A stretch of DNA of 64,000 bases from positions 1,798,001 through 1,862,000 of the forward strand of contig WACJ01000404.1 of NCBI GenBank assembly GCA_008973525.1, given 5' to 3'. The notes below the pieces were generated by a model. The model was given only the letters and a program-made list of their open reading frames with translations. It was not told the origin of the DNA and made no database searches. Every line of letters begins with the position of its first letter. The first letter of the stretch is position 1. This DNA comes from Stenopsyche tienmushanensis (taxonomy: Eukaryota > Arthropoda > Insecta > Trichoptera > Stenopsychidae). Below, in pieces: positions 49,147-61,330 of the stretch. A program made the translations under genes and the position numbers.

Positions 49147-50065
49147 TTAGGGTGCCTCATAAGTTTCTTTCGTTTTCATATTAAGAAAAAAATAAACAAT
49201 CATTTCTATCACATCAAAATTTATTGAATAATATATTATCTATACTGTTCTGTTACCTTTCTCCATCTCTCCAGAAGCCTCATAATGCCTTCTTGCCAAA
49301 ATTTCTCAAGTTTTTTGGCAAAATATTGATCAAGGTACATTTTGTATCAGTTTTTGAATTAAATTTTTTACCACGTAAAGAATTTTTCAATGAAAGAAAT
49401 AAATAATAATCGGAAAGGGCAATTTCTGGAGTGTATGGAGGATGAGGTAAAACATCAAAATGATAATAATTTATTTCTGACGGGCAAAGACAAATGAGGC
49501 CTGGCGTTATCGTAATGAAAAACAACGCCTCGTCTGTTCGCTAATTATGGCCGTTTTCTGGAAATTGCATCCTTTAGATTATCTATTTGGAAACAATATT
49601 TTGTTGAATTGATAATTTCACCTTGCTGATATAGCTCATAATAAACTACCCCCTTCCAGTCCCACCAAATGCATAGCAAAACCTTTTTTGGATGTAGGCC
49701 AGGCTTAGCTAAAGTTAAAGCATCTGTACCCTTGGTCCGAGACCGTTTACGTTGGATATTCTCATAGAATATCCAATTTTCATCTCGAGTGACAAGTCTC
49801 TTCAAAAAAGGTTGGCTTTTATGTCGTTGGAGAAGAAGATCGCATGTTGAAATACGCTGAAGTTTATTTGAGTCAGTCAGTTCATGAGGAAGCTACACAT
49901 CTGAACGATTGATGTAGCCCAATTTTGTCAGATGATTATGGACGGATGTTCGTGGAATTTCTAACTTGTTAGCTATTTCGCCTACAGTATATCGCGAGTT
50001 TTCTTCAACCATGGCTATGATTAGATCCGTGTTCATTTGCGAAAGAAACGTATGGGACAACCTAA
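49147..50065 (-). mobile_element. mariner element with both terminal repeats (919 bp, internally deleted)
   Basis: The ends are TTAGGGTGCCTCATAAGTTT on the left and, reverse-complemented, TTAGGTTGTCCCATACGTTT on the right, both running on into CTTTC. They are flanked by TA at 49,145-49,146 and 50,066-50,067. Complete mariner elements are about 1.3 kb, so some 350 bases are missing. The minus strand carries the transposase remnant described separately. Confidence 0.85.
49230..50035 (-). pseudogene. mariner transposase pseudogene
   Basis: Minus-strand pieces in order are: NTDLIIAMVEENSRYTVGEI (second half of the N-terminal HTH), SVHNHLTKLGY, a stop where the family has a tryptophan, then PHELTDSNKLQRIS, KRLVTRDENWIFYEN (first catalytic Asp), KKVLLCIWWDWKGVVYYEL, VVFHYDNARPH (second catalytic Asp) and PPYTPEIALSDYYLF (third Asp region, where SPDLAPSDY is usual). 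Motif order and wording are those of mariner-type DD34D transposases. The first part of the protein is missing, and several stops and frame changes are present. Confidence 0.85.
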
Positions 50066-50457
50066 TATAATCATTTTATGCACCAAAGATTAACGACGAA
50101 GCGTTGAAGTCAAACAGTTTATTTGATATCAATGTCATATTATTTCAAAGTCGTTAAATTGTTATATTTTGAGGAAAATTTTGCTAAAACATACAAAATA
50201 AAGAAAAAGTTTATTGCTAAATGACTATAAAAAATATTTTATAATCTTAATACTCAATATTTATTAAGAAAAACGCTCAAAATTAAGCAGATATTAGTAG
50301 TTGTAAAAAAATCTATGCGAGTACATTTTTGAGATTTTTTTAAACAAATTTCTAAAATGATTATATAATTATATTCAAATCCTCTTTGTTCAGCGTAATC
50401 TAGCAATGTTTCATCATAATTCAAAGTTGTTTTATAGCTAATGTATTCATTGGTTTT

Positions 50458-50580
50458 TTATTCAATTGTAGCATCACTCTCATTTTCTTCCTCTTGAGAA
50501 ACAAAAGAAACGTTATCTGGATCGTCCATGCATTCAAAATCTGGATCATTTAAAGCATGATCGAGCCACTCTTCAATGTT
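50458..50580 (-). pseudogene. Tigger/pogo transposase C-terminal fragment
   Basis: The minus-strand frame reads NIEEWLDHALNDPDF, then MDDPDNVSFVSQEEENE and a stop. The pattern 'I.EWL....DPG[YF]..M.D' followed by an acidic end is that of Tigger/pogo-type transposase C-termini. It lies just outside the MITE at 50,639 and may have been part of a related longer element. Confidence 0.5.
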
Positions 50581-50638
50581 TTACCTATCCACGTTTTCAA
50601 AACATTTTAATTGTCAAATAATCCACATATTTCAGATA

Positions 50639-51125
50639 CAGTAAACTCGCGGTAATCCAGTTCCAATCAAATCGGCGCCCCCTGTAATCCGACATCCCAA
50701 TAAAGTATAGCATACGTATACGATATTTAAAAAATGCAAAAGTATGATTCTGGACCGCATAAATCGTAATAAATATGTTTTTAAGTTGGCAAATAAGATG
50801 CAAATTTTCCAGAAATAAATATGTAGTTTCTTCGGGAAAGAATCAGATATACGCCGAGTTCATATTGGCCATGAAAGCAAAATTATTTTACAAGGAGATA
50901 ACAAAAAATTACATAGTTAAAAAGCTTCAAAAATCGTCGCGGAATATTTTTGATGACATTAACAGATTTTTTATAACTGCTATGGCCATTGTGTTTATAA
51001 CGTTAATTTCATAATAATTACAAGTATTCATTAAAAAAAAAATCGGACTACAAGAGGTCAGGGGCACTACTCTATAGTCCGACAACGCCTTGTAAAACGT
51101 TTGTCGGATTACCGCAGGTCTACTA
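50639..51125. mobile_element. Tigger/pogo-type MITE (487 bp)
   Basis: The left end, CAGTAAACTCGCGGTAATCC, and the right end, reverse-complemented TAGTAGACCTGCGGTAATCC, form terminal inverted repeats, with TA outside on both sides (50,637-50,638 and 51,126-51,127). The sequence class 'CAGTARACCTGCGGTAATCCGAC' is typical of Tigger-like elements. Additional internal copies of TCCGAC suggest sub-terminal repeats. Confidence 0.7.
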
Positions 51126-51356
51126 TATATCATTTTCTTAATTCTCTTCAAAATGTATTAAATCTATTTCCATGATAGGAATTTTTACTGGCTAATATTC
51201 TTATTTTTTCCAGGAATTGATCAATTTGTCATCTTCCTCGGCAAAAGTTTTCAGAAGATTTTGACTATAAAAACACTTCGTTGATGATATTCGTATAACG
51301 TCTCGCTCCATTGGCTAGATCTAACGTATTTTCTTTGGAATCAATATATTGTTGTA

Positions 51357-51791
51357 TTGGAGAAAATATTGGATCAATTTGAAAAGAAATTCGCAGATTT
51401 TAAAAAGCTTAATACAGTTTGCAGCTTCATATTATCACTGTTGAATATGAACGAAGAAAATTACTTGCTCAAGATATAGCGATGCTATTTTCATTGGACA
51501 TATGTGGGGTTGAATTGCAATTAGTCTAATTGCAAAGTGATATCACAATTCAACTCTTTTCATATATGGAGGGTGATGAATCCAGAAAAATATTCAAATT
51601 GTAAAGACGTCTATCTCCGAATATCATCATGCTTTGGAAGTACATATTTATGCGAATCTTCATTTTCTCATATAAAGTACATAAAATCCAAACTTGGGAC
51701 TAATTTGACAAATAAGCACCTCGATGACTGCATGCGCTGTGCAACGAGTGCTTATCAACCAGATTATCTGCAGATTTCCAATGACACATAA
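51357..51791 (+). pseudogene. hAT transposase C-terminal remnant
   Basis: Plus-strand pieces read LEKILDQFEKKFADFKKLNT, then in a shifted frame AQDIAMLFSLDICGVELQLV, then NPEKYSNCKDVYLRISSCFG, STYLCESSFSHIKYIKSKLG and TNKHLDDCMRCATSAYQPDY. 'FGSTYLCES.FS.MK.IKSK.R..LTD.HL...' is the hallmark of the dimerisation region at the C-terminus of hAT transposases and their domesticated relatives (ZBED5/GTF2IRD2 type). The frameshifts and an internal TAA show that it is not functional. Confidence 0.75.
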
Positions 51792-52609
51792 TGTCAAATA
51801 TCTCATTAAATTTAACATTTGAATTGTCTTTGAACCAAGAAAAAAGTGTAAAAATTCTTTGTTATTTTTTCCCCCTCAAAAATGAAACATATGTTGTATA
51901 TAATATATATAATAAAATGATATGAAGGAAGGAAAAAAACTAACGTAATTAAATTTCCTATAGGAATCATACTAGAAGTCGATCCCGAACCAATTTTAAA
52001 TTGAAAAGTAGCTCTCAAGGCAAAAAAGGTTAGGCCCCTCTGCTTTGGACGCTCGAAAATGAGTAATTTTTAATTATTTTTTTTAATGATGATAAAATAA
52101 TCGTATCATTTTAAATTTTTTATATTAATTTACTACAACCTTAAAGTGCTTATTTTATTTTTTAAAATCAAAAAACAAAATGGCGGAGCTATAAGATATT
52201 CCATTAGGCGCCATTTCTTGTGATATCAAACAGCTCACCATTTGCCGAAGGTTTTCTGTTGAACTGACAACGAAAATAGAAATATTTTTTGATTTTTAAT
52301 ATGTGTAGGCAGTCAACTAAGCTATAAAAATTTAAAAAAGTATAAAATTAAAAAAATTGTAGGCTTTTTAGTTAAACTTGCATATTTTTTACCATTTTCT
52401 TGATATTTTTTACCCCAAAAAAATAATTTATTTACCGGAAAACCTCAAAACTTTAAAGCTTTGTTGACTAGATAATATTATAGTAAGAAACATCCCAAAA
52501 TTTTAGCCAGATCGATCAACAACTTTTTTAGCTACAATTGGCGAACATTTTGAAAATGTAGTTTCGAGATAATCTCGTTTAAAGTTTCAATACGATAAAA
52601 CTATCAATT

Positions 52610-52995
52610 TTAGTGACTTACTGATCGATCAATGATTCCAAGCGAATATAATACATCTTTAACTTTTTCAAGAAGTTGATTATCTTCGAGTAGCTGTTGT
52701 TTTCGGGCTATGCGAGCTGCTTTTGTGCAGAAAGATTCTTACGGTTCTGCCTCGCTACCCGCGATTCATCGGTGTTTTCAGCAAAGACTTTATAGTAGGT
52801 GCCAATAATTATATTTAATGTATTCATCATCTTCAAAATGAAGCTGTAGTCGTTATTAAATATCCCAGCAGCAATGTATGTTGATATTTCAATGATTTTT
52901 ATACCAAAATGCAGGTGCTTTGAAGCCAGTTGCCAAACCGTCGAGTTAAATGTCGATTATGGCCACCCAAGCATCTTTGAAGTAATTCATCCCTG
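52610..52995 (-). pseudogene. Decayed transposon-derived protein, C-terminal region (copy 2)
   Basis: Minus-strand pieces read DELLQRCLGGH and then, after a frame change, FGIKIIEISTYIAAGIFNND, YSFILKMMNTLNIIIG, RVARQNRKNLSAQKAARIAR and a short tail before a stop. By hand it aligns with 22,031-22,415: ELL[KQ]RCLGGH; [VI]I[KE][VI] ... [LI]FN[EN]; and NxL[KN][VI][VI][VI]G. Both belong to the same invertebrate transposon-associated family, which I cannot name. This copy lacks the EEDEGLLYGAG end. Confidence 0.5.
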
Positions 52996-54739
52996 GGTAA
53001 ATTCTTATAAATTAATAAGAGATGCTCAGAAATAGAAAAAAATAGTAGAAATGTAACGATAATTTTAGCATTCAATGTTATTAATAATATTGATATTTGA
53101 ATATTTTGCATTAAAAAAATGGGGATCGTGTTTGAGGTATTTAAAATTATATCAAAAATCTCTTTTTAAGACCCTGGACGAGCTAGAACACTATAGATAT
53201 TAATTATATTGCAAAATAAAAAATATATATACCACAAACTTTGGTTATAAAGACAAGATTTTGTTTGATGACATGAATCATTTTCTTTGAAAACTGTGAT
53301 GAAAGATGTCATTGAAATAAATATTGGAGCTTAAGACAAATTAGTCATTGGGTCACATTGAAATTTTATTGATGACATTTAGTAATTTAATAATTTGAAG
53401 CTTTATTAAATATGTCAGCTAAGCAGAATAGGTGCTGTTCAACTATTATGGCGAAATTTGAATGCATCAAAAAAATCATTTTGAAGCCATAATCGAAAAT
53501 ATAATCAAATTGCTTTTAAAAAAATTGTCAGATTACAAATGATTCAATTGGGATCTTATTTTTTATATTGAGATTTTCCAGATAAAGTATTACCATCTTC
53601 CTTCCATCACTATTCAATTCATTTGGAGCAGCGTGTGACCATAAGAAAGCAAGAACTCAATCAGTTCATAGTTAAAGACTCATTTACAGCTAAAGGTCAC
53701 TTTTTGCTCGTACCTCGATACAGTTGATTCAGATATTCAATTCAATAGTAATAATTCTTGTATAAAATTGCGCAATAAACATATAATTTTAGAGTAGACA
53801 AATTATATTATATTGGTTTGTTGCAAAAGCAATGATGCATAAAATTATTTTATTATCACCTCAAAACGAAGCATGAATCATTACTCTATTCTCCCTGTCT
53901 TATTGTATATTTTTTTTACTCTTTTAGCTAAATTATTGTTGTAAGAATTAAATGGAAAACAATATGATAGATACTTTGTAAAATAAATCTATGCTTTAAA
54001 TATTATAGTATATCATTGTGACTATATGTGGTAACACATTGTCATATTGAACGACAACCCTTTTTATGTTTAACAATTCGAGTCAATTATTTTCAATAAA
54101 ATACAGAAGGACGTATTTTTTTAATATAAATATCTTATTTAAATAACAGTTCTTCAAAGGGGATTTTTTTTAGAAAAATTATGACATGTCGAAACATGGT
54201 CTATTATATTGATTTACATGATAGGACATTGGTTGAATTCAAAGGTCGCATCTTGAAACCTCATGCCAACCAAATGCTTCATCACGAATGATGAGTTAAC
54301 ACTAATTTTGAATGCGATCTTCTGACATTTAGACGTGCATCTGCTGCAAGACCTTTAACATAAGGTTTTATTGATTTTTCGATCACCAACTCCCTGGAAA
54401 ATCCCCGGATCGAAATTTTATAAATCACCTCTTATCGAACTTAATGGTAACATATATATAATGGGCATATATTTTATCCAAACGGACAGCTTGAAAATAT
54501 TGGCGTCATATAAATACGTCGTGACTTTCGCATCAGTCTAAGATACGGCTGGTCAAATAATCTTGAAAATAACGTAAAAAACAAGAACAACAAAATTAAG
54601 TTCTTGCTGAGTTTGGAACGAAGGACGTCAAGTTGATCGAATAGTCTTAGAACAACACGAGGGATCAATAATCAGTTCGTCGATCTGTTTTCATAAAACA
54701 TCACTTAATAATTCGTAGGATGATTAACAAAAAACCCTT
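52996..54739. other. Stretch without recognisable genes
   Basis: AT-rich DNA. No ORF above 70 residues, and no motif or transposon end, could be recognised. Confidence 0.45.
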
Positions 54740-54925
54740 TTTTTAAAATAAAATAACGACTTTACTCATCAACATAGTCTCCTTCAAAATGAATACGTTA
54801 ATTCCAACGCTTTTTTATATTTCATTGCCTTTTTTTGTAAGCCGATTTATCTTTGGTCTCGAAATAAGCTTCAGTTTCGGCAATTACATCTTCAATGGAA
54901 CCAAATCTCTTCCCCTGGAGCTAAA
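54740..54925 (-). pseudogene. mariner transposase C-terminal fragment
   Basis: The minus strand reads GKRFGSIEDVIAETEAYFET, KDKSAYKK, then after a break GDYVDE and a stop. The pattern 'GKRF.S.EEVI.ETEAYFE.KDKS.YK.GIE.LE.RW..CI.LEGDYVDE' is the C-terminus of irritans-type mariner transposases. The rest of the element is gone. Its 5' side abuts a Tigger-family copy. Confidence 0.75.
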
Positions 54926-54929
54926 AGAT

Positions 54930-55633
54930 ATGAGGAAAAAAAGATATGACTTACATAGAAAAATTTAAGATGCGTTCAATGGATTTTAAAAATCGCATAA
55001 CTTTGAAACAGCTATATAAAATATATCCAAAATCGCACAAAAAAAAAAAACAGGAAAATAATAAGGCAATTAAAAAATAATATTTTTGGTAACATTTAAA
55101 GAACGTCTTGCATCATTGGTAAACTTTTAAGGATATCTAATATCTGGTATCTCAAATGCCAGACATTAACTAGAGAAATACTAATTATTTTAATTACAAA
55201 CTATCATTGCTGTATAATAGTTTTCGTTACGACTTTTGATAAGACTCAAAATCGCTCTCTTCTTCGGAAGAAATAGTATACCCAGTGTCAATGTCATCAT
55301 TTTTATGTAGATTTTCTCTTTCCAACAATATAATTTATAATTAGTAAAGATGTCACTATAGACTCAAAAAAGTCGAAACATTGGGAAAATGCAAAAAAAG
55401 TTTTTCAAAATTCTAAACCAGAATAAAAGGCATCGTCGTATATTCAGCGAAAGCAGATGCAATATGATTTACACAGTTCAAAATTATATTTATTTTCCAA
55501 ATTTCGGTTAGAGTTGATGATTTATTTCCTATTTTATGCAAAATATATCGATACGTACTCTTTATGAAATTTAAAAAAAAACGCATAACTTCGAAATCGC
55601 ACAAAAAAAATTGCACAAAAAGAGATTTGAGTG
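54930..55633 (-). mobile_element. Tigger/pogo-family element, truncated copy
   Basis: The right end, CACAAAAAGAGATTTGAGTG followed by TA, is the complement of the left end of the element at 30,821. The interior (ACTTACATAG, GCATAACTTTGAAACAGCTA, ATTCTAAACCAGAATAAAAG) matches that element inverted. On the minus strand at 55,223-55,325 one frame reads KNDDIDTGYTISSEEESDFE before a stop, an acidic Tigger-like transposase C-terminus. The left terminus is lost at the junction with the mariner fragment. Confidence 0.6.
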
Positions 55634-57216
55634 TATAGTGACAGATTCATGTTTTATCAATTGTTACATACCGCATGAAAAAATCCTTTTTATTGCTCTG
55701 AAACAGCTCCAAACAGCGCTTTAAATTGTGGACTTGTTTTCTGGAATATCTGTCAAATTCGGGCGACTAAGGCGTTAAGCATCATAGATGTATTATACAG
55801 CCGCGATCAGCAAACCAATTTGCCATATTTTTTTTCGGTGGAGCAGAGTCCAAATAACACTTGTCGAGCATTGCTTTGCTTTAACGGTATTTTTCATTAA
55901 AAAACAATGCAAGAAGCAAATTCAGGGTTTTTCATTATTTTGGAAATTATAAAAGTCGCGTCATTAAAACCGCTGTAACTTGTGATCTAAATATTCGATT
56001 AATATGGAAAGATATAATTGTTTCAATCATATTTTTTGTTAATAAGTCTATTGAATATGTAGCATGAGTGAAATGGTATCTCAATTCAAAAATGCATAGA
56101 CATATTTCTGTCTCCCTTCGGACGCAATGTGTCAACAATTATATTTTCTGTCTTCCTGCGGACATATCGCGTCTTGTTAACGATGCTTATAATGATTATT
56201 CCGCATGCATCGCATCTCGTCTTGAGATAGACGTTTAGAAAGTAGGAAGTCATCAGATAGCCTTGACTGTCCGGAAGATGTCCTTCCCGTAGGCTCATAG
56301 CTGTAACTTCTCTCTCCGTAAATAAAAATAATAATCCGTGAGTCTTGCGGAAACTTCATGAGGAAAATTACAAAAGCCCTTAGAATTTTTTTATGATTAT
56401 TATTTAACAAATGTAAAAGTAATCAGAACCCAAATAATTAATAAAAACTATTATTCCACGGAGTAAAATTGAGAAATTCGATGAAATTCAGTGAACCATA
56501 TGAAAACATTTCGATTGATACACAATTCACTCTTCCAAAAGATCGATGCCGATTTACACAATATATGCCAAATAAGCCACATAAATTTGGCTTGTAATTT
56601 TGGCTAACAGCGAGTGTTGAAATGAAATATAAACTTATATGCAAATTACTGCAAGGGTGGACGTTTAGGCCTGGTGATGATGACACATGGAATGCTTTAT
56701 CCAGCTTTATGTCATACATATACGTTTTTACGAATGCACTTGAACTTCCATCTACTAGAATGAAATACGATATCCAATCTTTTTATAATACAAAAACTTA
56801 ACATTCAGTTAAAATCGTTTTTTAATATATTTGGGATCGATATGATCAAATTGATTTTAAATTAAATAATATTTTTTAATAAAATCGACGTATTTTTTCA
56901 TTCATCAATTTGCTAGTGTATTATTAGAATTAGGCATCAAAAAATTCAGTGAATCTAATGTTAACATCAATGTAGCAGGCGTTATAGTCTTATTGTGTAT
57001 ATCTTTTTTGTAATGTGGCCTCTCTAGCCTGATTCATCACATGTTATGTCACTTGACTGATGCTCTTATAAAAACTATGATTTCCTACGTTTTATGGAAT
57101 TATGGCTTCTGAAAGGCTTGTTAAGTAAACGACTCAGTGTTAAATTTGCAATGCACACGGAAGTAAATGAAGACATCGTTGTCGATATTTTACGACCTAT
57201 ATCTTTACGGCTTACC
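55634..57216. other. Stretch without recognisable genes
   Basis: Mixed-composition DNA with minus-strand ORFs of 60-93 residues (55,947-56,719). None carries a motif that I recognise. No transposon ends are evident. Confidence 0.4.
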
Positions 57217-57640
57217 TTTGAGGTCTTCCACCATTGTCGCCTTGTGCTTTGTGATCTGCATTGACGATATTGTGAGACTTGATACTTCGGCAGAGATCAG
57301 TGGTATCAGCCTCGTGATGTCACACTGCGTATTTCACCATCGGTTGTAAAATTCTGACGATTATGGACAATGATAGGTTGTGCGTAACAATTAAGCGACG
57401 TTTTGCGCGTCAGCACTGAAGACCAGTTCTTGGCTTCCATCCCTAGCGGTGGTGGTTATGATGACCTTCTTCAGGTTACCTCATGAGGTGGGGTTAGTGA
57501 TCACCACAACTTCATGGTCGCTGGACAGTTCACGTTCGTCACTCGACCCAGTCGGTAGTCTTGATTGTGAATTTTCTTTTGACTGTCGGAAAAACTTTTC
57601 TTTGCTAAGCAGTGTGTGAATATAAATAGTTTGAAAAACA
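57217..57640 (-). other. Coding-like stretch of unknown identity
   Basis: On the minus strand 57,401-57,640 is a single frame of 80 codons with one TGA. It reads, in parts, SKENSQSRLPTGSSDEREL, SSDHEVVVITNPTS, then NLKKVIITTTARDGSQELVF and ends SADAQNVA. Downstream on the same strand, 57,217-57,320 is open in another frame (PLISAEVSSLTISSMQITK, then KATMVEDLKG) and ends in a strong donor, AAAG|GTAAGC. Composition is clearly more GC-rich and protein-like than the surroundings. It could be a decayed retroelement gag region or exons of a host gene. I recognise no family. Confidence 0.3.
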
Positions 57641-58249
57641 ACTAAATACACCCGTTATAAGTGTTAATATTATAGTGAGTATTTAAATAAATTTTATAAA
57701 GTATTTAATGTCAAAATCTGTCAAAACCTTATTATAATCCAAGAAGATTTTTTCGGGGATTTTTTCTGGAATGTATTTAATGTGTATTAAAATAATAAAA
57801 AAATGCATTTTTATATCAAAAATGCTAAAAAATAATTGAACATGGAGAAATTGCTAATCAAACAGAAAAAAGTAATAAAAAACTAATAACAAATTATGTT
57901 ATTATACGATAAGACATAAAATAATGTTTTCGCCCGATGATTATACTTTTATCATAATTATACGATGACTGTTTTTTGCACAATAACAATTTAAATGCTC
58001 TTTAAAAATGTCAATAAAATAGCAAAAAAATCACATAATTAAGACAAAGACAATGCAAATCCAAAATATACTCATAAATTATAATTTCTATGCATTCAAG
58101 CGTCAATATTGAAAATATGTCTATCATGGTATTAAAAATATTTTTTTGTGAAAAATACTATATTAAAATAAATTTTAAAAAATAATCTAGAAAAATCGCT
58201 TAAAAAGTTTGTAAAAATCTAATTTTAACGTTTGACCCATCTCTTAAAT

Positions 58250-58448
58250 ATTAGGTCATCCCGAAAGAAATCCATTATTTTCGCAAGCTTTCATTTGAGT
58301 TTTGTTATTGTTTGTCTTGCTGTTTAACTTTTTTGTTTGTCAAAAACTTTATTTTATTATATTATCATAAATTGTGACATTTAAAAATAATTGAAAAATT
58401 ACCGCTTTAATACTAAAAAAAATTGATTTCTTTCGGGAAAACCCAATA
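58250..58448. mobile_element. mariner-like MITE (about 200 bp)
   Basis: The left end, TTAGGTCATCCCGAAAGAAA followed by TCCATT, and the right end, reverse-complemented TTGGGTTTTCCCGAAAGAAA followed by TCAATT, are inverted repeats of about 26 bp flanked by TA-containing sequence. The interior has no coding capacity. Confidence 0.65.
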
Positions 58449-61010
58449 TTTAATACAGAGAAGCTTATATAAATTAAATGCGTTCAATAATCATCTAGAT
58501 TTATAATGCTTATTCATGATTATTGTTAAACATGTCTAAAGTTATAAATTTAACCTTATATTGGACACGACAGAAGGTTGAATACATTGCGACAGATCCT
58601 TCGCATCTCTGGTTTCCTGTTTGTTGCTTGCCTCAAATTTATGGATATTATCTTGAAGTTTTCCATAATTGCAGCAAATTGTAATATCATCGAAGCAATT
58701 TGCGACTAACTATATTCCAATGCGATCCACCTAAATGCAAAAATGCCATTAAAAACCTGCCCATGGGAATGCACTGCTTGCACTTTCACCGACTGTGTGA
58801 TAAATACGATACGCTTTGAGTAGATCGTAGTAAATGTTGTAACGAATTTAAGGGTATAATTGATTTGATGTATTAAATCATATAACGCTTACATAATTGT
58901 GTCTGTAATGCTGCATTTATATTTTTAAACTTAAGCTAAAGGCTCCCGATGCGAACTATGTTATCGCATTGAGACTATTGACATCGTAAATCGATTCCAT
59001 GTCATTTCATCTCATTATGAAATATCCATCATTAATCGAATCAAAGGCTGCACATTGTGCAATTGTGAATAAATGACGGCTTAATAAAAATCAAATTGTA
59101 TGCGCCTATATGAAGTCCCTAATCTTAGATTACTGACGAATAAACTACGGCCAAAAGTCAATTATCGCATATTAATTAATCATTACCCAACATTTTGTCG
59201 ACCTTGTTTAATTGTCCATAGTGTGCAAGCTCCATGTGCCTAAATTTGACTATAAAACGATCAAACGCTGAATAAAAAATGCTCGGACACATTAAAAGTT
59301 GAAAGTTGATGCCCTAAAGCATTTATATGAAATGCTAAAAACTACAAATATACCAAGACGAACCAATAAACAGGTTATGGAAAATCTACAGGTGTAGGAT
59401 GAACATCAAATTCGTAGATAATTTGACTAGAACTCGATATTAGACATGTCGTTAAAAATTAAGGAACGGCCAATTTATAAATGTGCGCTGACTAAGTTCT
59501 TACAGCTTTTCATTTTGAAGGGATCATGACGTAAACGATGCTTAATATACAATAAGATTCGACATTATTTTTGAATTTACATTGTAGCATCATTATAGTA
59601 TTGTAATAAGGGCCTTTTCAACATGTATTCAAGGATAAAAATCTCAGACATACCGCATAATTCATACATTCACCTAACTACACAATCGACATTGATGATA
59701 TTTGACCTAATTTTTTAATTTGTTGTTGCTTGGCCCTTGAAGCATCTGATTGAATTCATCAAAATACGGTTCACAAACCGTAAAGTAATATTTTTGCTAA
59801 TCCCTCTGCCTTCAATTTGAAGGATAGTAAAATATTATTGAAAATGTTGAGGTAAATTATCCAATTAAATTCCTATGACTCGAATTTTGCAAAATCATAA
59901 CTGAGAAAACCCCTTGCCAATCATAAATTGCTTATATAATGTATGATTGATATGAGAAGACGTTTAATTAGATGCATCATCATCGTTCGCCATGTTCATT
60001 TGTATTAATTTTCTTGTTTTGATATCATATAAAAAAATGATTTAATCCTTTTTAAGCTTTATATATATTTTTAAAAAAATTGCATTTAAATATATTGCCT
60101 ATTTAATTCGTTACAAGATTCTTTGCTGTGTATAAGATTCACAAACTACGCCAAGACAAGTGTTACCAAATTATAATTAATATATTTGTATTATATTTAT
60201 CCGAAACTTGCATCAATATTATTTACAATTAAAGCCAGAAATACAGTTTTAGAGAAAATATTAATTTTATGGAAAGGCTTGCTCTTTCCAGCTTGATATT
60301 CTTCAACTTACCAAATGAAATTCATTCTTTAGCATAATGATAAAAAATAATAACCGATTGGACATATTATTGCTCTATGAGTCCATTTTCAGTGGTTTAT
60401 CAGCTTAAATGCAATAAAATTGGTAACATTTGATATGGCGACCCTGATTGTCGATTTGAAATAAGATGTGTTAATATTTTCCTCGGTGGACCATTAGCTT
60501 AATTATAAAAGGTTTTCCTAGAGTTGTTAATATAATGATAACAATGACGAAGAAAGTTTCCGTCAATTCCGGTCTTGCGGCGCTCTATGAAGTCGTATCA
60601 TATCTGCTTCGTAATAGTGTCGTAATTATTACATTTAGTGTTGTAATTTACGTCCGATATGCATCCGAAACGAAAATATTTGGATGAGTCAAAATTTATG
60701 TAAATTAATTCGTCAGGTAAAAAAACGAGTTTAGTATTACACGTTCCAATTAATATATTACTACAGTGTGCATAAACAAAATTGATCAATAGAAACGTGT
60801 ATTTCTGTTATTAAAAAAAAAATATTGGCGAAAAATAGTAAAATCTAAATATTCAAATATTAATATAGAATATGATATATATGACATAAATGCATTCGTT
60901 CAAAGCTTAAGTGATTTTTTGCAAAGCAAAAAGTATTTATTTTAAAAAATCCAATAGAATATTAATATACATATTTTTTATTAAAACTAAAATTGCTCAC
61001 TTTACGCATT
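58449..61010. other. Stretch without recognisable genes
   Basis: AT-rich sequence. The only points of note are a 50-residue hydrophobic ORF at 60,535-60,687 (+) with no support, and no clear repeats. Confidence 0.45.
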
Positions 61011-61014
61011 TGAT

Positions 61015-61115
61015 TTAACTCGTTCGTCGCCGCGTCCACCAGATATGCGCGAAGGACGTTCCCCCGCGGAGGCTCCGTCGCGTAATTTCAGTAGACGTTT
61101 TCTTCCTCCACTTAA
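61015..61115. other. Short GC/CpG-rich island with open frame
   Basis: This segment is strikingly richer in GC and CpG than the kilobases around it. The plus strand is open through it, reading LTRSSPRPPDMREGRSPAEA and then PSRNFSRRFLPPLKYDL. No splice sites, start codon or homolog support a coding role, so it may equally be a regulatory island or an old insert. Confidence 0.3.
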
Positions 61116-61195
61116 ATACGATTTAACAAGTCATTTCTATTTAATGGTATTAGCACATGCAAATATAAAATAAACAGAATATAAAAATATATATA

Positions 61196-61330
61196 ACATC
61201 ATCATAGTGCAGCCACAACAGTCCACTGCAGAACTATGGGCCTCTTCAATATCCATTCACAGAAAGGGGTTACATCCATCTCGTATGTGTTATAGATTCA
61301 CCTCCTCATTCGCTCGATATTGAACGAAAA
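61196..61330. repeat. Interspersed repeat resembling insect 'CCACTGCTGGACATAGG' family
   Basis: CATCATCATAGTGCAGCCAC followed by AACAGTCCACTGCAGAACTATGGGCCTCTTC strongly resembles a very common insect repeat (ATCATCAT...CAGTCCACTGCTGGACATAGGCCTC), usually assigned to the 3' regions of non-LTR elements. Only this end is recognisable. Confidence 0.5.

Noticed and set aside
60535..60687. 50-residue hydrophobic plus-strand ORF
   Set aside because: Short, with no homolog known to me and no supporting signals.
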